Of a stretch of DNA of 8,075 bases, positions 1-6,092 are shown piece after piece; position 1 is the first letter of the stretch; every line of letters begins with the position of its first letter. Where the stretch lies: assembly GCA_046729895.1 (NCBI GenBank), contig JBKPHP010000069.1, forward strand, positions 1 to 8,075, written 5' to 3'. The translations under genes and the position numbers were made by a program. The notes below the pieces were generated by a model. The model saw only the letters and a program-made list of their open reading frames with translations, searched no databases and had not been told where the DNA came from. This DNA comes from DASXBA01 sp046729895. GTDB taxonomy: Bacteria; Actinomycetota; Thermoleophilia; Solirubrobacterales; Thermoleophilaceae.

Positions 1-246
1 TTCGACCTCGTGCTCGCCGCCGACGTCCTCTACAAGCGCGCCAGCGTGGCCCTGCTGCTGTCGCTCTTGCCGCGCCTCGCGCCGGAGGCGTGGCTCGCCG
101 ATCCCGGCCGGCCGGCTGCCGACGCGTTCGTCGAGCAGGCGGGCCGCCGGTGGTCGGTTGAGACGCGCGTACGCGACGTCGTGCGAGTCCACCGGCTGCA
201 GCTCGGCGCGGCTGTCGGCCGACCGCCGCGCAACCCTGCTCGATGA
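1..246 (+). CDS. SAM-dependent methyltransferase, C-terminal part (cut by window start)
   Basis: The reading frame is open from base 1 and stops at 244-246, giving 81 residues of a protein whose N-terminus, with the SAM-binding GxGxG loop, lies outside the window. The segment reads FDLVLAADVLY near its start, which matches the 'D-V-L-Y' strand after motif III in the class I methyltransferases related to the Methyltransf_16/NNMT-like group. About 25 residues later it has WLADPGRP, typical of the same group, and a VRVHRL strand near the end. Members transfer a methyl group from SAM to protein lysines or small molecules; the substrate cannot be told from this fragment. The last dozen residues (after VHRLQLG) are Arg/Pro-rich and look like a tail beyond the usual family end, so the original stop may have been lost. 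Family assignment is fairly sure; function is not. Confidence 0.7.
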   Translation, partial: FDLVLAADVLYKRASVALLLSLLPRLAPEAWLADPGRPAADAFVEQAGRRWSVETRVRDVVRVHRLQLGAAVGRPPRNPAR

Positions 247-273
247 CAGAGCGGCTCCCCGACCGGCGCTCTG
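247..273 (+). terminator. Possible terminator hairpin after the methyltransferase
   Basis: CAGAGCG (247-253) pairs perfectly with CGCTCTG (267-273) around a 13-base C-rich loop, starting on the base after the methyltransferase stop codon. There is no T-tract after it, but terminators without a U-tail are common in high-GC actinobacteria. Position supports a terminator role; the stem is only 7 bp, so confidence is low. Confidence 0.4.
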
Positions 274-489
274 GTCAGGCGCCGCACCCAGGTGTTGCGT
301 CCCGTTTCCGCGGGGGCGTCGCTTCAGCTGCCGCCGCTTCAGCTCCGCGTGTAGCGCGTGGAGGTGTGCGAACTTGGACCGGTCCCGCGCTCAGGAGGAC
401 GCCTTCGCACGTCTGGTGAAGGTACGTCTGCCGGTCAGTCGACCGCTGTTGCCTCCAGCATGACGAGGAGCTGTGGTGCTTCTAGCCGC
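274..489 (+). other. Degraded stretch without a recognisable gene
   Basis: No open frame here has both a plausible start and steady codon bias. One short piece, 371-424 on the plus strand, reads NLDRSRAQEDAFARLVKV with G/C-rich third positions and could be a leftover of a lost gene; I cannot assign it to a family. A GAGGAG purine run at 465-470 lies about 20 bases before the GTG of the broken HxlR gene, too far for a normal ribosome binding site. Confidence 0.4.
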
Positions 490-756
490 GTGACGCCAAG
501 CAGGCTGGTCGCGAAGCCGCACATACGGCGGCGGTTGCGCGATCGCGCGCGCCCTTGACCTCGTCGGAGAGCGCTGGGCACTGCTCGTGGTCCGCGAGCT
601 GCTGCTCGGGCCGAAGCGCTACACGGACCTGCGCAGGGTCTTCCCGACGCGAGCCCCAACATTCTCTCCCAGCGCGTGGGCGAACTCGAGCGTGCCGGGA
701 TTGTCCGGCGACGCAAGCTCCCGCCGCCGGCGGGCTCGCGCGTCTACGAGCGATAG
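490..756 (+). pseudogene. HxlR-family winged-helix regulator, frameshifted and truncated
   Basis: HxlR proteins are small DNA-binding winged-helix regulators, often controlling nearby oxidoreductase genes. The family pattern can be followed here only by switching frame twice. From GTG 490 it reads VTPSRLVAK. One extra base at about 517 moves it to the next frame, RTYGGGCAIARALDLVGERW and then ALLVVRELLLGPKRYTDLR. At about 635 one base is missing, and it returns to the first frame with GLPDASPNILSQRV, then GELERAGIVRRRKLPPPAGS, RVYER and a stop at 754-756. The helix-turn-helix and wing are therefore recognisable throughout, but no single frame encodes them. The usual continuation after RVYE (typically LTEWG and a further helix) is absent, because a palindromic repeat begins at 748. 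It lies just upstream of the flavoprotein gene, which it may once have regulated. Two sequencing errors could explain the frameshifts but not the missing 3' end. Confidence 0.75.
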
Positions 757-781
757 CGAGCGCCTTTGGCGACGCTATCGC
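748..781 (+). repeat. Palindromic repeat, copy A
   Basis: Bases 748-779 match the reverse complement of 2433-2464 at 31 of 32 positions. The element is itself a hairpin: GCGATAGC (750-757) pairs with GCTATCGC (774-781), and inside it CGCC (761-764) pairs with GGCG (768-771) around a TTT loop, with a small internal loop between the stems. It contains the stop codon of the HxlR remnant. It resembles a REP-like or miniature palindromic intergenic element, or it could act as a terminator; it has no T-tract. Confidence 0.7.
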
Positions 782-824
782 TTAGCGCCGGATGCGAAGC
801 CGTGGTGTCGAGAGCGCTAGCTCC

Positions 825-911
825 GGCGACCCGCTGGTGCCGGCGTGGCCGCGGATCTACCAGGAGACCAGGGACTGGAGGGTGGGCACGCGCATCTATT
901 GGTGGGACACT
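825..911 (+). pseudogene. Unidentified coding remnant
   Basis: In this frame 29 codons, most with G or C in the third position, read GDPLVPAWPRIYQETRDWRV followed by GTRIYWWDT, after which the bias disappears. The composition is protein-like (many aromatic residues) and unlike the neighbouring noncoding bases. There is no good start, and the frame differs from that of the downstream flavoprotein. I do not recognise the family. It may be a scrap of a gene lost when this region was rearranged, or a chance stretch. Confidence 0.3.
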
Positions 912-939
912 GAGGCCCTTCGAACAGCTGGGGGTGCTC

Positions 940-2343
940 GTGAGCGCGTTCGCAAGGGGGGTAGAGCTCGACAGCCGCACGGTCGATGACCTCGCGACGT
1001 CGTTTGGCGGGTCCCTGATTCGCCCCGACGGCACGACGTACGACGAGCAGCGGCGGATCTGGAACGGCTCGATCGACCGTCGCCCGGCCCTGATCGCCCA
1101 GTGCGGCGGCGTCGCCGACGTGATCTCCGCGGTTCGCCTCGCCCGAGATCAGGAACAGCTCGTCGCGGTGCGAAGCGGCCGCCACAGCTACCCGGGGCTG
1201 GGCGTGTGCGACGACGGGATGGTCATCGACCTGGGGCAGATGAAGGGGATTCGCGTGGACCCCGAAGCGCGGACCGCGAGGGCCCAGGCCGGGGTCCTGC
1301 TGGGCGACTTGGACCGCGAGGCGCAGGCGTTCGGCCTCGCCGTCCCCGCGGGAATCGTGACCCATACGGGGCTCGCGGGCCTGACCCTCGGCGGGGGGAT
1401 CGGCTGGCTCGAGCGCAAGTACGGCCTGACGATCGATCAGCTCCTCGGCGTCGACGTGATTACCGCCGAGGGCGAGTTCGTTAGGGCGAGCGAGGAGGAG
1501 AACACGGACCTCTTCTGGGGGGTGCGCGGCGGGGGCGGGAACTTCGGGATCGCCACGGAGTTCGAGTTCCGGCTCAACCCGGTCGGCCCGACGGTGCTCG
1601 CCGGGCCGGTCATGTGGGCGATGGAGGACTCCCCGAAGGTCGTTCGCTTCTACCGGGAGTGGATCAAGGAGGTGCCGGACGAGCTGACGACGATCGTGAC
1701 GCATCGCCGTGTGCCGCCCGCCCCCGCGATGCCCGAGGACCTCCACGGCAGGCATGTCGTGGTGGTCGGTAACTGCTACGCCGGGCCGGTGGAGGAGGGG
1801 GAGAGGGTCTTGAAGCCGCTGCGGCAGTTCGGCTCACCGCTGCTTGACCGGTGCGCCCCGATGCCGTTCACCGACCACCAGGCCATGCTCGATCCGAGCT
1901 TCCCCCATCACTGGTGGTATTACATCCGCTCCTGCAACCTGGCGGAGCTGACCGATGAGGTGATCGACGTCCTGGTCGATCACGGGCTCAGGATCGCCTC
2001 GCCGCTGACGGTCTTCTCGATCTATCACCTCGGCGGCGCTGTGGCTCGGGTGGGTGTGGACGAGACCGCATTCGGAGGCCGCGACGCGGGCCATACAGTG
2101 AACGTGATCGGGATAACGACGACGGGTGAGGGATTCGAAGAGGAGCGGGAGTGGGCGCGCGGACTGTGGACCGCGCTGCAGCCCCACCACCAGCATGTCT
2201 ACGTCAGCTTCCTCATGGAGGAAGGGGAGGATCGGATCCGCGAGGCCTACGGCGCGGCCATGTACGACCGCCTGAAGGCGCTCAAGCGCAAGTACGACCC
2301 GAACAACTTCTTCCGGCTCAACCAGAACATCCCGCCGGACTGA
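940..2343 (+). CDS. FAD-linked oxidoreductase, berberine bridge enzyme (BBE) family
   Basis: This is a 467-residue flavoprotein oxidase or dehydrogenase of the PCMH-FAD plus BBE type, which oxidises sugars, alcohols or secondary metabolites using covalently bound FAD. The FAD domain covers about residues 30-210: RSGRHSYPG holds the His (residue 82) that normally carries the 8-alpha-histidyl FAD bond, and GLAGLTLGGGIGWLERKYGL (about 144-163) is the usual glycine-rich segment. The Cys that makes the second flavin bond in BBE-type bicovalent enzymes is absent; that segment reads AGIVTHTG (137-144), so FAD attachment is probably by His alone. The C-terminus has the diagnostic BBE motif YDPNNFFRLNQNIPP. 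The frame is open from 766, but the first 58 codons look noncoding, so I chose GTG 940, preceded by GGGGG at about 930-934; GTG 934 is possible. No signal peptide is seen. Inverted palindromic repeats lie on both sides, a broken HxlR regulator upstream and an NTF2-like gene downstream. The substrate is unknown. Confidence 0.92.
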   Translation: MSAFARGVELDSRTVDDLATSFGGSLIRPDGTTYDEQRRIWNGSIDRRPALIAQCGGVADVISAVRLARDQEQLVAVRSGRHSYPGLGVCDDGMVIDLGQMKGIRVDPEARTARAQAGVLLGDLDREAQAFGLAVPAGIVTHTGLAGLTLGGGIGWLERKYGLTIDQLLGVDVITAEGEFVRASEEENTDLFWGVRGGGGNFGIATEFEFRLNPVGPTVLAGPVMWAMEDSPKVVRFYREWIKEVPDELTTIVTHRRVPPAPAMPEDLHGRHVVVVGNCYAGPVEEGERVLKPLRQFGSPLLDRCAPMPFTDHQAMLDPSFPHHWWYYIRSCNLAELTDEVIDVLVDHGLRIASPLTVFSIYHLGGAVARVGVDETAFGGRDAGHTVNVIGITTTGEGFEEEREWARGLWTALQPHHQHVYVSFLMEEGEDRIREAYGAAMYDRLKALKRKYDPNNFFRLNQNIPPD

Positions 2344-2390
2344 TTCGCTCACTCCCGTCGCGCGAGAAGGAGCGGTTCGTGCGGGCCACC

Positions 2391-2464
2391 ATCGCTTTCG
2401 CGGCGCGCCCGCGCTATCGCTTGCGGCGCGAAGATAGCGTCGCCAAAGGCGCTCACTATCGCTC
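2391..2464 (-). repeat. Palindromic repeat cluster with copy B
   Basis: The core 2433-2464 is an inverted copy (31/32 identical) of 748-779 and keeps the same inner stem, CGCC-AAA-GGCG. Just before it GCTATC (2413-2418) can pair with GATAGC (2433-2438), giving an alternative hairpin. Further left, two related units, ATCGCTTTCGCGGCGCG (2391-2407) and ATCGCTTGCGGCGCG (2416-2430), form an imperfect tandem pair. Copy B is therefore longer and more complex than copy A. The cluster sits between the flavoprotein stop and the NTF2-like gene. Confidence 0.7.
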
Positions 2465-2466
2465 CG

Positions 2467-2487
2467 CTCGAGACCGGGAGTCTCGAG
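2467..2487 (+). terminator. Possible terminator hairpin after the flavoprotein gene
   Basis: CTCGAGAC (2467-2474) pairs perfectly with GTCTCGAG (2480-2487) around a 5-base loop. A second weaker hairpin follows, CGCCCC (2513-2518) with GGGGCG (2529-2534). No T-tract is present. It lies about 120 bases after the flavoprotein stop and 80 bases before the next start, so it could end transcription of the former. Confidence 0.4.
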
Positions 2488-2550
2488 GTCGGGCAGATCG
2501 CCGTGTGGCGGGCGCCCCCAGAGGAGTAGGGGCGACGGTCGGAGGCAAGC

Positions 2551-2556
2551 TACGCT
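2551..2556 (+). promoter_or_regulatory. Possible -10 box of a near-leaderless promoter for the NTF2-like gene
   Basis: TACGCT fits the actinobacterial TANNNT -10 pattern and ends 10 bases before ATG 2567, so the transcript would start within a few bases of the start codon. No clear -35 is seen at 16-18 bases upstream, and no Shine-Dalgarno sits at normal spacing; the nearest GGAGG (2541-2545) is about 21 bases away. Assigned by pattern and position only. Confidence 0.3.
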
Positions 2557-2566
2557 GCGGGGGCCG

Positions 2567-2971
2567 ATGCTTTCCGATCGCTTCCGCGCCGCCGTCGAAG
2601 AGGGGAACGTGGACCAGGTTCCCGAGCTGTTCCACCAGAACGCAGCCTTCCGTAGCCCGGTGCTGTTCAAGCCGTATGAGGGCCGAGATCAGGTGATGAA
2701 AGTCCTGCGAGCTGCCGAGCGGGTGCTCGGGCTCGGCGGCAAGTTCCGCTACCTGCACCAACTCGAGGACCCGGACGACCACGTCGCGTTCCTCGAGTTC
2801 GCAACCGAGGTGGACGCGAAGCAGGTCGAGGGGATCGACAAGCTCACCTTTGACGAGGACGGCCTGATCACGGAGCTCAAGGTGATGATCCGCCCCGCTT
2901 CTGCCCTCCAGGTCGTGGGCGCAAAGATGGCCGAGGAGTTCCCAAGGGTCGGCCTCGACCTTCCGAGCTGA
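2567..2971 (+). CDS. NTF2-like / SnoaL-like small protein
   Basis: This 134-residue protein has the length and layout of the NTF2-like superfamily cone fold. It opens with a helix (RFRAAVEEGNVDQVPELF) followed by the 'xNAAFRSPV' strand that lines the pocket in SnoaL-like proteins. A GRDQV segment starts the next helix, and there is a strand pair near residues 75-105 (VAFLEFATEVDAKQVEGIDK, then LTFDEDGLITELKVMIRP). The ending MIRPASALQ is common in bacterial SnoaL-like proteins. Members are ketosteroid-isomerase-like enzymes, cyclases or ligand-binding proteins; catalytic residues vary and the fold alone does not tell the reaction. It follows the flavoprotein gene on the same strand but is separated by 223 bases of hairpins and repeats, so co-transcription is doubtful. 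No signal peptide, no membrane segment. Confidence 0.85.
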   Translation: MLSDRFRAAVEEGNVDQVPELFHQNAAFRSPVLFKPYEGRDQVMKVLRAAERVLGLGGKFRYLHQLEDPDDHVAFLEFATEVDAKQVEGIDKLTFDEDGLITELKVMIRPASALQVVGAKMAEEFPRVGLDLPS

Positions 2972-3294
2972 TCACTCGCTGCGACGCCTCCTAACTCGGC
3001 GATAGGTCGCTAGCCCGAACAGAGTTTCGCTCTCCCATGACGGCGACCTTTGCCGGCGCGACCGCCTCGGGCACAGAGGGATCACTCGCCTCGCTGAGGG
3101 CAGACATCTCCATTCCCATGGGAGCAACACTCTCTGCGTGGTGTCGAGGGGCCGCCGTGGGACCGCTCCTCCTGCATCAGCCGCCGCCGCTAGTGGATGA
3201 GGTGCTCGAAGCACTACGGCTACAAGTCGTTCTGGTGGGCTCCTGGCCACCAAAGTGACGCTGTAGGACGACAGAGGCGACAACTGGGCGGACG
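2972..3294. other. Intergenic stretch between convergent genes
   Basis: About 320 bases between the NTF2-like gene (plus) and the DUF427 gene (minus) with no convincing gene. Small open frames exist on both strands, but they lack ribosome binding sites and steady codon bias. One 33-codon plus-strand frame (3197-3298) contains an aromatic-rich run, HYGYKSFWWAPGH, but has no ribosome binding site. TGGTGG (3233-3238) pairs with CCACCA (3247-3252), a weak candidate for a terminator serving either gene. Confidence 0.5.
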
Positions 3295-4095
3295 CTAGTC
3301 CCGCGACCACTGGGTGTGGGGGCGCTCGACCGGCTCGCCGTCCACCTCCAGGTCCACCCGCTCGTTGAAGAACGCCACCAACCTCTGCACGGGGAGGGCA
3401 TCATGCAGCGGGTCCTCGTAGGTCCAGGCGATGTCGTCTTCTTCGCCCACCGACCAGTAGGAGGCGAAGCCCTTGTAGGCGCAGGTGGTCTGCCGATCGC
3501 TGTCCTCGAGCAGCCCCATGCGCACGTCCTCGCGCGGGAAGTACCAGCGCGGGGGCAGGCCGGCCTCGAAGAGCACCTTGGCCCGAGTGCTCTCGGCCAC
3601 CGTCTCGCCGCCGATCGACACCTTCACGTGCCGCGAGGTCTCGCGGACGTCGATCCGCGAATAGGGATCTCGGGTGTGCCCGAAGAGCGGCTCCTCCTCC
3701 TCGAGCCACTCGTCCATGGCGTCGAAGCGAAGCGTGACGAGGCCCTCGATCAGCGGCTCGCCCGCAAACGTGGATGCGGCGTCCTCGGCGGTGCGGCCGT
3801 CGACCTCGAGCGTGTAGGAGGTTCGCTCGCCCTTGACGGGATCCGTCTCGGTGTGGCCGCTATCGCGCAGCAGGTCCATGCGAACGTCCTCGGACGGGAA
3901 GTAGAAGGCCGGTAGCCGCTGATGCTCGTGCAGGATCCGCGGGTTGCGGCTGTCCGCCACGGTCTCGCCTGCGAAGCGCGCGCGGATCCACTTCGGCGAC
4001 TTCTCCAGGTAGAGCAGGCCCTCGGGATCGATCTGGCGGTTGAAGCGCCCGGCCGGACGGTCGCCGAAGGGGCCGCTGCCGTGGGTGAGGGACAT
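3295..4095 (-). CDS. Tandem DUF427 domain protein
   Basis: The 266-residue protein contains two DUF427 (PF04248) units, small beta-rich domains of unknown biochemical role found widely in actinobacteria, cyanobacteria and fungi. The start MSLTHGSGPFGDRPAGRFN is typical of this two-domain form. The two units repeat the same signature 120 residues apart: FYFPSEDVRM (64-73) and WYFPREDVRM (184-193), each preceded by GGETVA- or GETVADS-type strands. The second unit also has the common 'C-x-Y-K-G' motif (CAYKGFASYWSV); the first has lost the Cys and reads PVKGERTSYTLEV. It starts at ATG 4093-4095, 9 bases after the patatin stop, without a clear Shine-Dalgarno, so it is probably read as the last gene of the minus-strand cluster. 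It is likely cytoplasmic, with no signal or membrane segment. Family is sure; function unknown. Confidence 0.9.
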   Translation of the reverse strand: MSLTHGSGPFGDRPAGRFNRQIDPEGLLYLEKSPKWIRARFAGETVADSRNPRILHEHQRLPAFYFPSEDVRMDLLRDSGHTETDPVKGERTSYTLEVDGRTAEDAASTFAGEPLIEGLVTLRFDAMDEWLEEEEPLFGHTRDPYSRIDVRETSRHVKVSIGGETVAESTRAKVLFEAGLPPRWYFPREDVRMGLLEDSDRQTTCAYKGFASYWSVGEEDDIAWTYEDPLHDALPVQRLVAFFNERVDLEVDGEPVERPHTQWSRD

Positions 4096-4104
4096 GGGAT
4101 CTAT

Positions 4105-5133
4105 CTACCCGGGAGTGAGACCGACCGACTCGCGCCTCGACGGCGCGCGTCCGCTTCGGTAGCGCGCGACGTAGGTCTCCATGTCCCAGCCGGCGAGGAA
4201 CTCCTCCGCCGCGCTGCGCCCGCTGTCGTAGAGCGCGAGCGCCCGGTCGCGGGGAAGATCGAACTCCGTCGTGCGCACCCCCAATGTGGGGATCGGAATC
4301 GTGCGCGCGAAGTCCGCCTGCTCGAGATAAAGGCGGTCATGGGCCTCGAGAACGGTCTGTGCGAGCGACTTGAAGAAGTCGACGAGGCCCCCATCCTCAC
4401 GGCCGCCGAGGCGGCTGGCCACCGATTTCCGCGGCTCGGGCTCGACCAGCAGAAGCCCGAAGGTGGGCCAGCGGGGCGGACGCCCGTGGCTGTCGAACAG
4501 CCACACGGGGAAGTTGGAGAGCATCCCGCCGTCGACGATCAGGTGCTTCTCTCCGCTCTCCCGGCTGGTCACGGTGACCGGCTCGAAGAACAGCGGGATC
4601 GACATGCTCATGCGCACGGCGTCCGCCACGCTCAGCCGGTCCGGCTCGATGCCGAGACGCCGCGCGTCCTGCGGCAGGGCCAGCAGCCGCCGGCCGGTGA
4701 GGTCCGAGGCGATCACCCGCAGCCGGTAGCGACGCCGCTCGTCCTCATCCTCTTCTGAGCTGCGCAGGTCGGCGAAGGTCCGGACCCCCTTCGCGGCAAG
4801 CAGCCCCGCGATCCACTCGTGCAGGTAGGCGCCCTCGAAGATGCCCTTGTCCTTCAGGATGCTCACGATCTCGCGCCCCGGAATGGGGAGCCGGTCCTCC
4901 CAGCCGCGGTCCTCGAAGCGCTTGAAGTCCAGGTCGAGCAGCATCTGTTGCAGCTCCTGCGAGCCGTAGCCGGCCGCCATGAGCGCGGCCGTTATGGCCC
5001 CGGCGCTCGTGCCCGCCACGCAGGCGGGGGCCCAGCCGCCCTCCTCCAGCACCGCGAGGGCACCCACCAGCCCGATCCCCTTCACGCCCCCGCCCTCGAG
5101 CACGAGGTCCACCTGTCGACGCTGCTCGGCCAC
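4105..5133 (-). CDS. Patatin-like phospholipase / lipid acyl hydrolase
   Basis: Patatin-like proteins hydrolyse acyl esters of phospholipids or other lipids with a Ser-Asp dyad. All family landmarks are present in this 342-residue protein: the oxyanion loop EGGGVKGIGLVG (13-24), the nucleophile elbow GTSAG with Ser43, the SMSIPLFF segment (176-183), and IVDGG with the catalytic Asp201 followed by LSNFP. It is therefore likely to be active. The start is GTG 5131-5133 and leaves only 12 residues before the oxyanion loop. No Shine-Dalgarno is seen, but TAGCCT lies 6 bases upstream, suggesting a leaderless transcript. It sits 110 bases after the UDG-like gene and 9 bases before the DUF427 gene. 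No signal peptide or membrane helix is apparent, so action on internal membranes or lipid stores is an inference. Patatins also serve as effectors in CBASS defence, but no cyclase gene is nearby. Confidence 0.93.
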   Translation of the reverse strand: MAEQRRQVDLVLEGGGVKGIGLVGALAVLEEGGWAPACVAGTSAGAITAALMAAGYGSQELQQMLLDLDFKRFEDRGWEDRLPIPGREIVSILKDKGIFEGAYLHEWIAGLLAAKGVRTFADLRSSEEDEDERRRYRLRVIASDLTGRRLLALPQDARRLGIEPDRLSVADAVRMSMSIPLFFEPVTVTSRESGEKHLIVDGGMLSNFPVWLFDSHGRPPRWPTFGLLLVEPEPRKSVASRLGGREDGGLVDFFKSLAQTVLEAHDRLYLEQADFARTIPIPTLGVRTTEFDLPRDRALALYDSGRSAAEEFLAGWDMETYVARYRSGRAPSRRESVGLTPG

Positions 5134-5139
5134 GGAACG

Positions 5140-5145
5140 AGGCTA
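5140..5145 (-). promoter_or_regulatory. Possible -10 box of a leaderless promoter for the patatin gene
   Basis: On the minus strand TAGCCT is followed by six bases and then the GTG start, so the expected transcription start falls on the start codon itself. No Shine-Dalgarno is present, which fits leaderless translation. The -35 region is poor. A small stem CTGCA-GAA-TGCAG (5156-5168) lies just upstream and could be an operator or chance. This would let patatin and DUF427 be transcribed apart from the upstream genes. Confidence 0.4.
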
Positions 5146-5243
5146 TCCGCACCCGCTGCAGAATGCAGAGCGTACGCCGAGCTCATCTGCGCCGAGAACG
5201 CCCTGCCCCCGCTCCGGACGTGGTCGCGCGGCGCGGCCCCCTC

Positions 5244-6092
5244 CTAGTGCCACACCCGCTCGTCCTCGGGCACCTCGATCACTATCCGTGCCCGCTTGGA
5301 CTCCGTCTTGGCGGGCTCCGCCTGCGCCCGCGGGTCCGCCTCGCGTTCCGCCCATGTCTTCAATGACGCCCACCAGGCCGGGGCCCCGGCGGGGAGGTCG
5401 AACGCCGGGATGGGGGTGCGGTCCTCAGGGAGGAGGTCGTCGCCGTAGGGCTTCAGCGGCGGGTTGCGTTCGCCCAGGCCGAGCGGGTGCAGCCGGCCGA
5501 GCGCCTCGTTCCACCTGGTGAGCATCTTCTTCATCAGCTCCGGATACTTCGCGGGCTCGCTCCGGGAGCCGCCCTCCGGCGAGGTGGGGTGGGGAAGGTG
5601 CTCGTAGGCGAGCTCGACGTCGCGTCCCCCGGCGCTCCGCTTCCAGCGCCGGAAGGCGTCGTCGGCGAGATCGCCGAAGGCGACGACCGCCCGTACCGAG
5701 GTGTCCACGAGCAATGCGTCCAGCCACTGGTGCCGGTAGCGCACGATCGACCGGCGGTCCTTGTTTCGCGTGCCGCCGCCCTGGCCATAGACGGAGTAGA
5801 GGAAGGCGTTGACCATCACGTAGCCGCGGTCGATCCCCAGCCTGCTCAGGAATCCCTGCACCCGCTGCCCCGCCTCGCCCACGAGGATGCGGTGGGCGAC
5901 CGACTCGTGCTGGCCCGGATCCTGGCCCATCACGAGGAGCCGCGCAGATCCGTCCAGCCTGCCGCGGTGGAAGATCGGTCCCCACTCGACACGGAAGTCG
6001 TCGGGCGGGTAGGCGTCCGGGCCGGGGTAGCGGCGCGCCAGGGACGCGAACGGCTCCGCCACCGGCCCCGGGTCGAAGTCCCGCTGCTCCAT
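5244..6092 (-). CDS. Uracil-DNA glycosylase superfamily protein, cysteine-free
   Basis: UDG-fold proteins remove uracil or other damaged bases from DNA. This 282-residue protein carries motif A as LLVMGQDPGQHE (52-63) and motif B as HLPHPTSP (165-172), at the spacing expected for the fold. Between them ILVGEAGQRVQGFLSRLGID (69-88) and VMVNAFLYSVYG (92-103) resemble the family 4/5/UdgX layout ('FVGxAGxLL...YVTN'). It has no cysteine at all, so the 4Fe-4S cluster of families 4 and 5 and UdgX is impossible. Motif A keeps the Asp of family 1 (GQDP) but has Gly where family 1 has Tyr. The C-terminal 90 residues, ending in a basic/acidic stretch (ESKRARIVIEVPEDERVWH), are an extension of unknown role. 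The ATG shares one base with the TGA of the amidohydrolase gene (TGATG), implying coupled translation. Activity and substrate are unproven; it may be a divergent glycosylase. Confidence 0.85.
   Translation of the reverse strand: MEQRDFDPGPVAEPFASLARRYPGPDAYPPDDFRVEWGPIFHRGRLDGSARLLVMGQDPGQHESVAHRILVGEAGQRVQGFLSRLGIDRGYVMVNAFLYSVYGQGGGTRNKDRRSIVRYRHQWLDALLVDTSVRAVVAFGDLADDAFRRWKRSAGGRDVELAYEHLPHPTSPEGGSRSEPAKYPELMKKMLTRWNEALGRLHPLGLGERNPPLKPYGDDLLPEDRTPIPAFDLPAGAPAWWASLKTWAEREADPRAQAEPAKTESKRARIVIEVPEDERVWH

Noticed and set aside
766..939. Upstream extension of the flavoprotein reading frame to ATG 766
   Set aside because: The first 58 codons are Arg/Gly-rich, overlap the palindromic repeat and the coding remnant in another frame, and lack family similarity; GTG 940 gives a normal family length.
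817..1755. 312-codon minus-strand frame opposite the flavoprotein gene
   Set aside because: Low-complexity Arg/Pro/His-rich product typical of the antisense of high-GC genes; the plus strand encodes a complete recognised enzyme.
1834..2670. 278-codon minus-strand frame across the flavoprotein 3' end and spacer
   Set aside because: Runs through the palindromic repeat and both neighbouring genes in antisense, with no recognisable domain.
3037..3258. 73-codon plus-strand frame in the convergent spacer
   Set aside because: Has ATG but no ribosome binding site, inconsistent third-position bias and no family resemblance.
3922..4758. 278-codon plus-strand frame opposite DUF427 and patatin
   Set aside because: Shadow of two genes with clear motifs on the minus strand.
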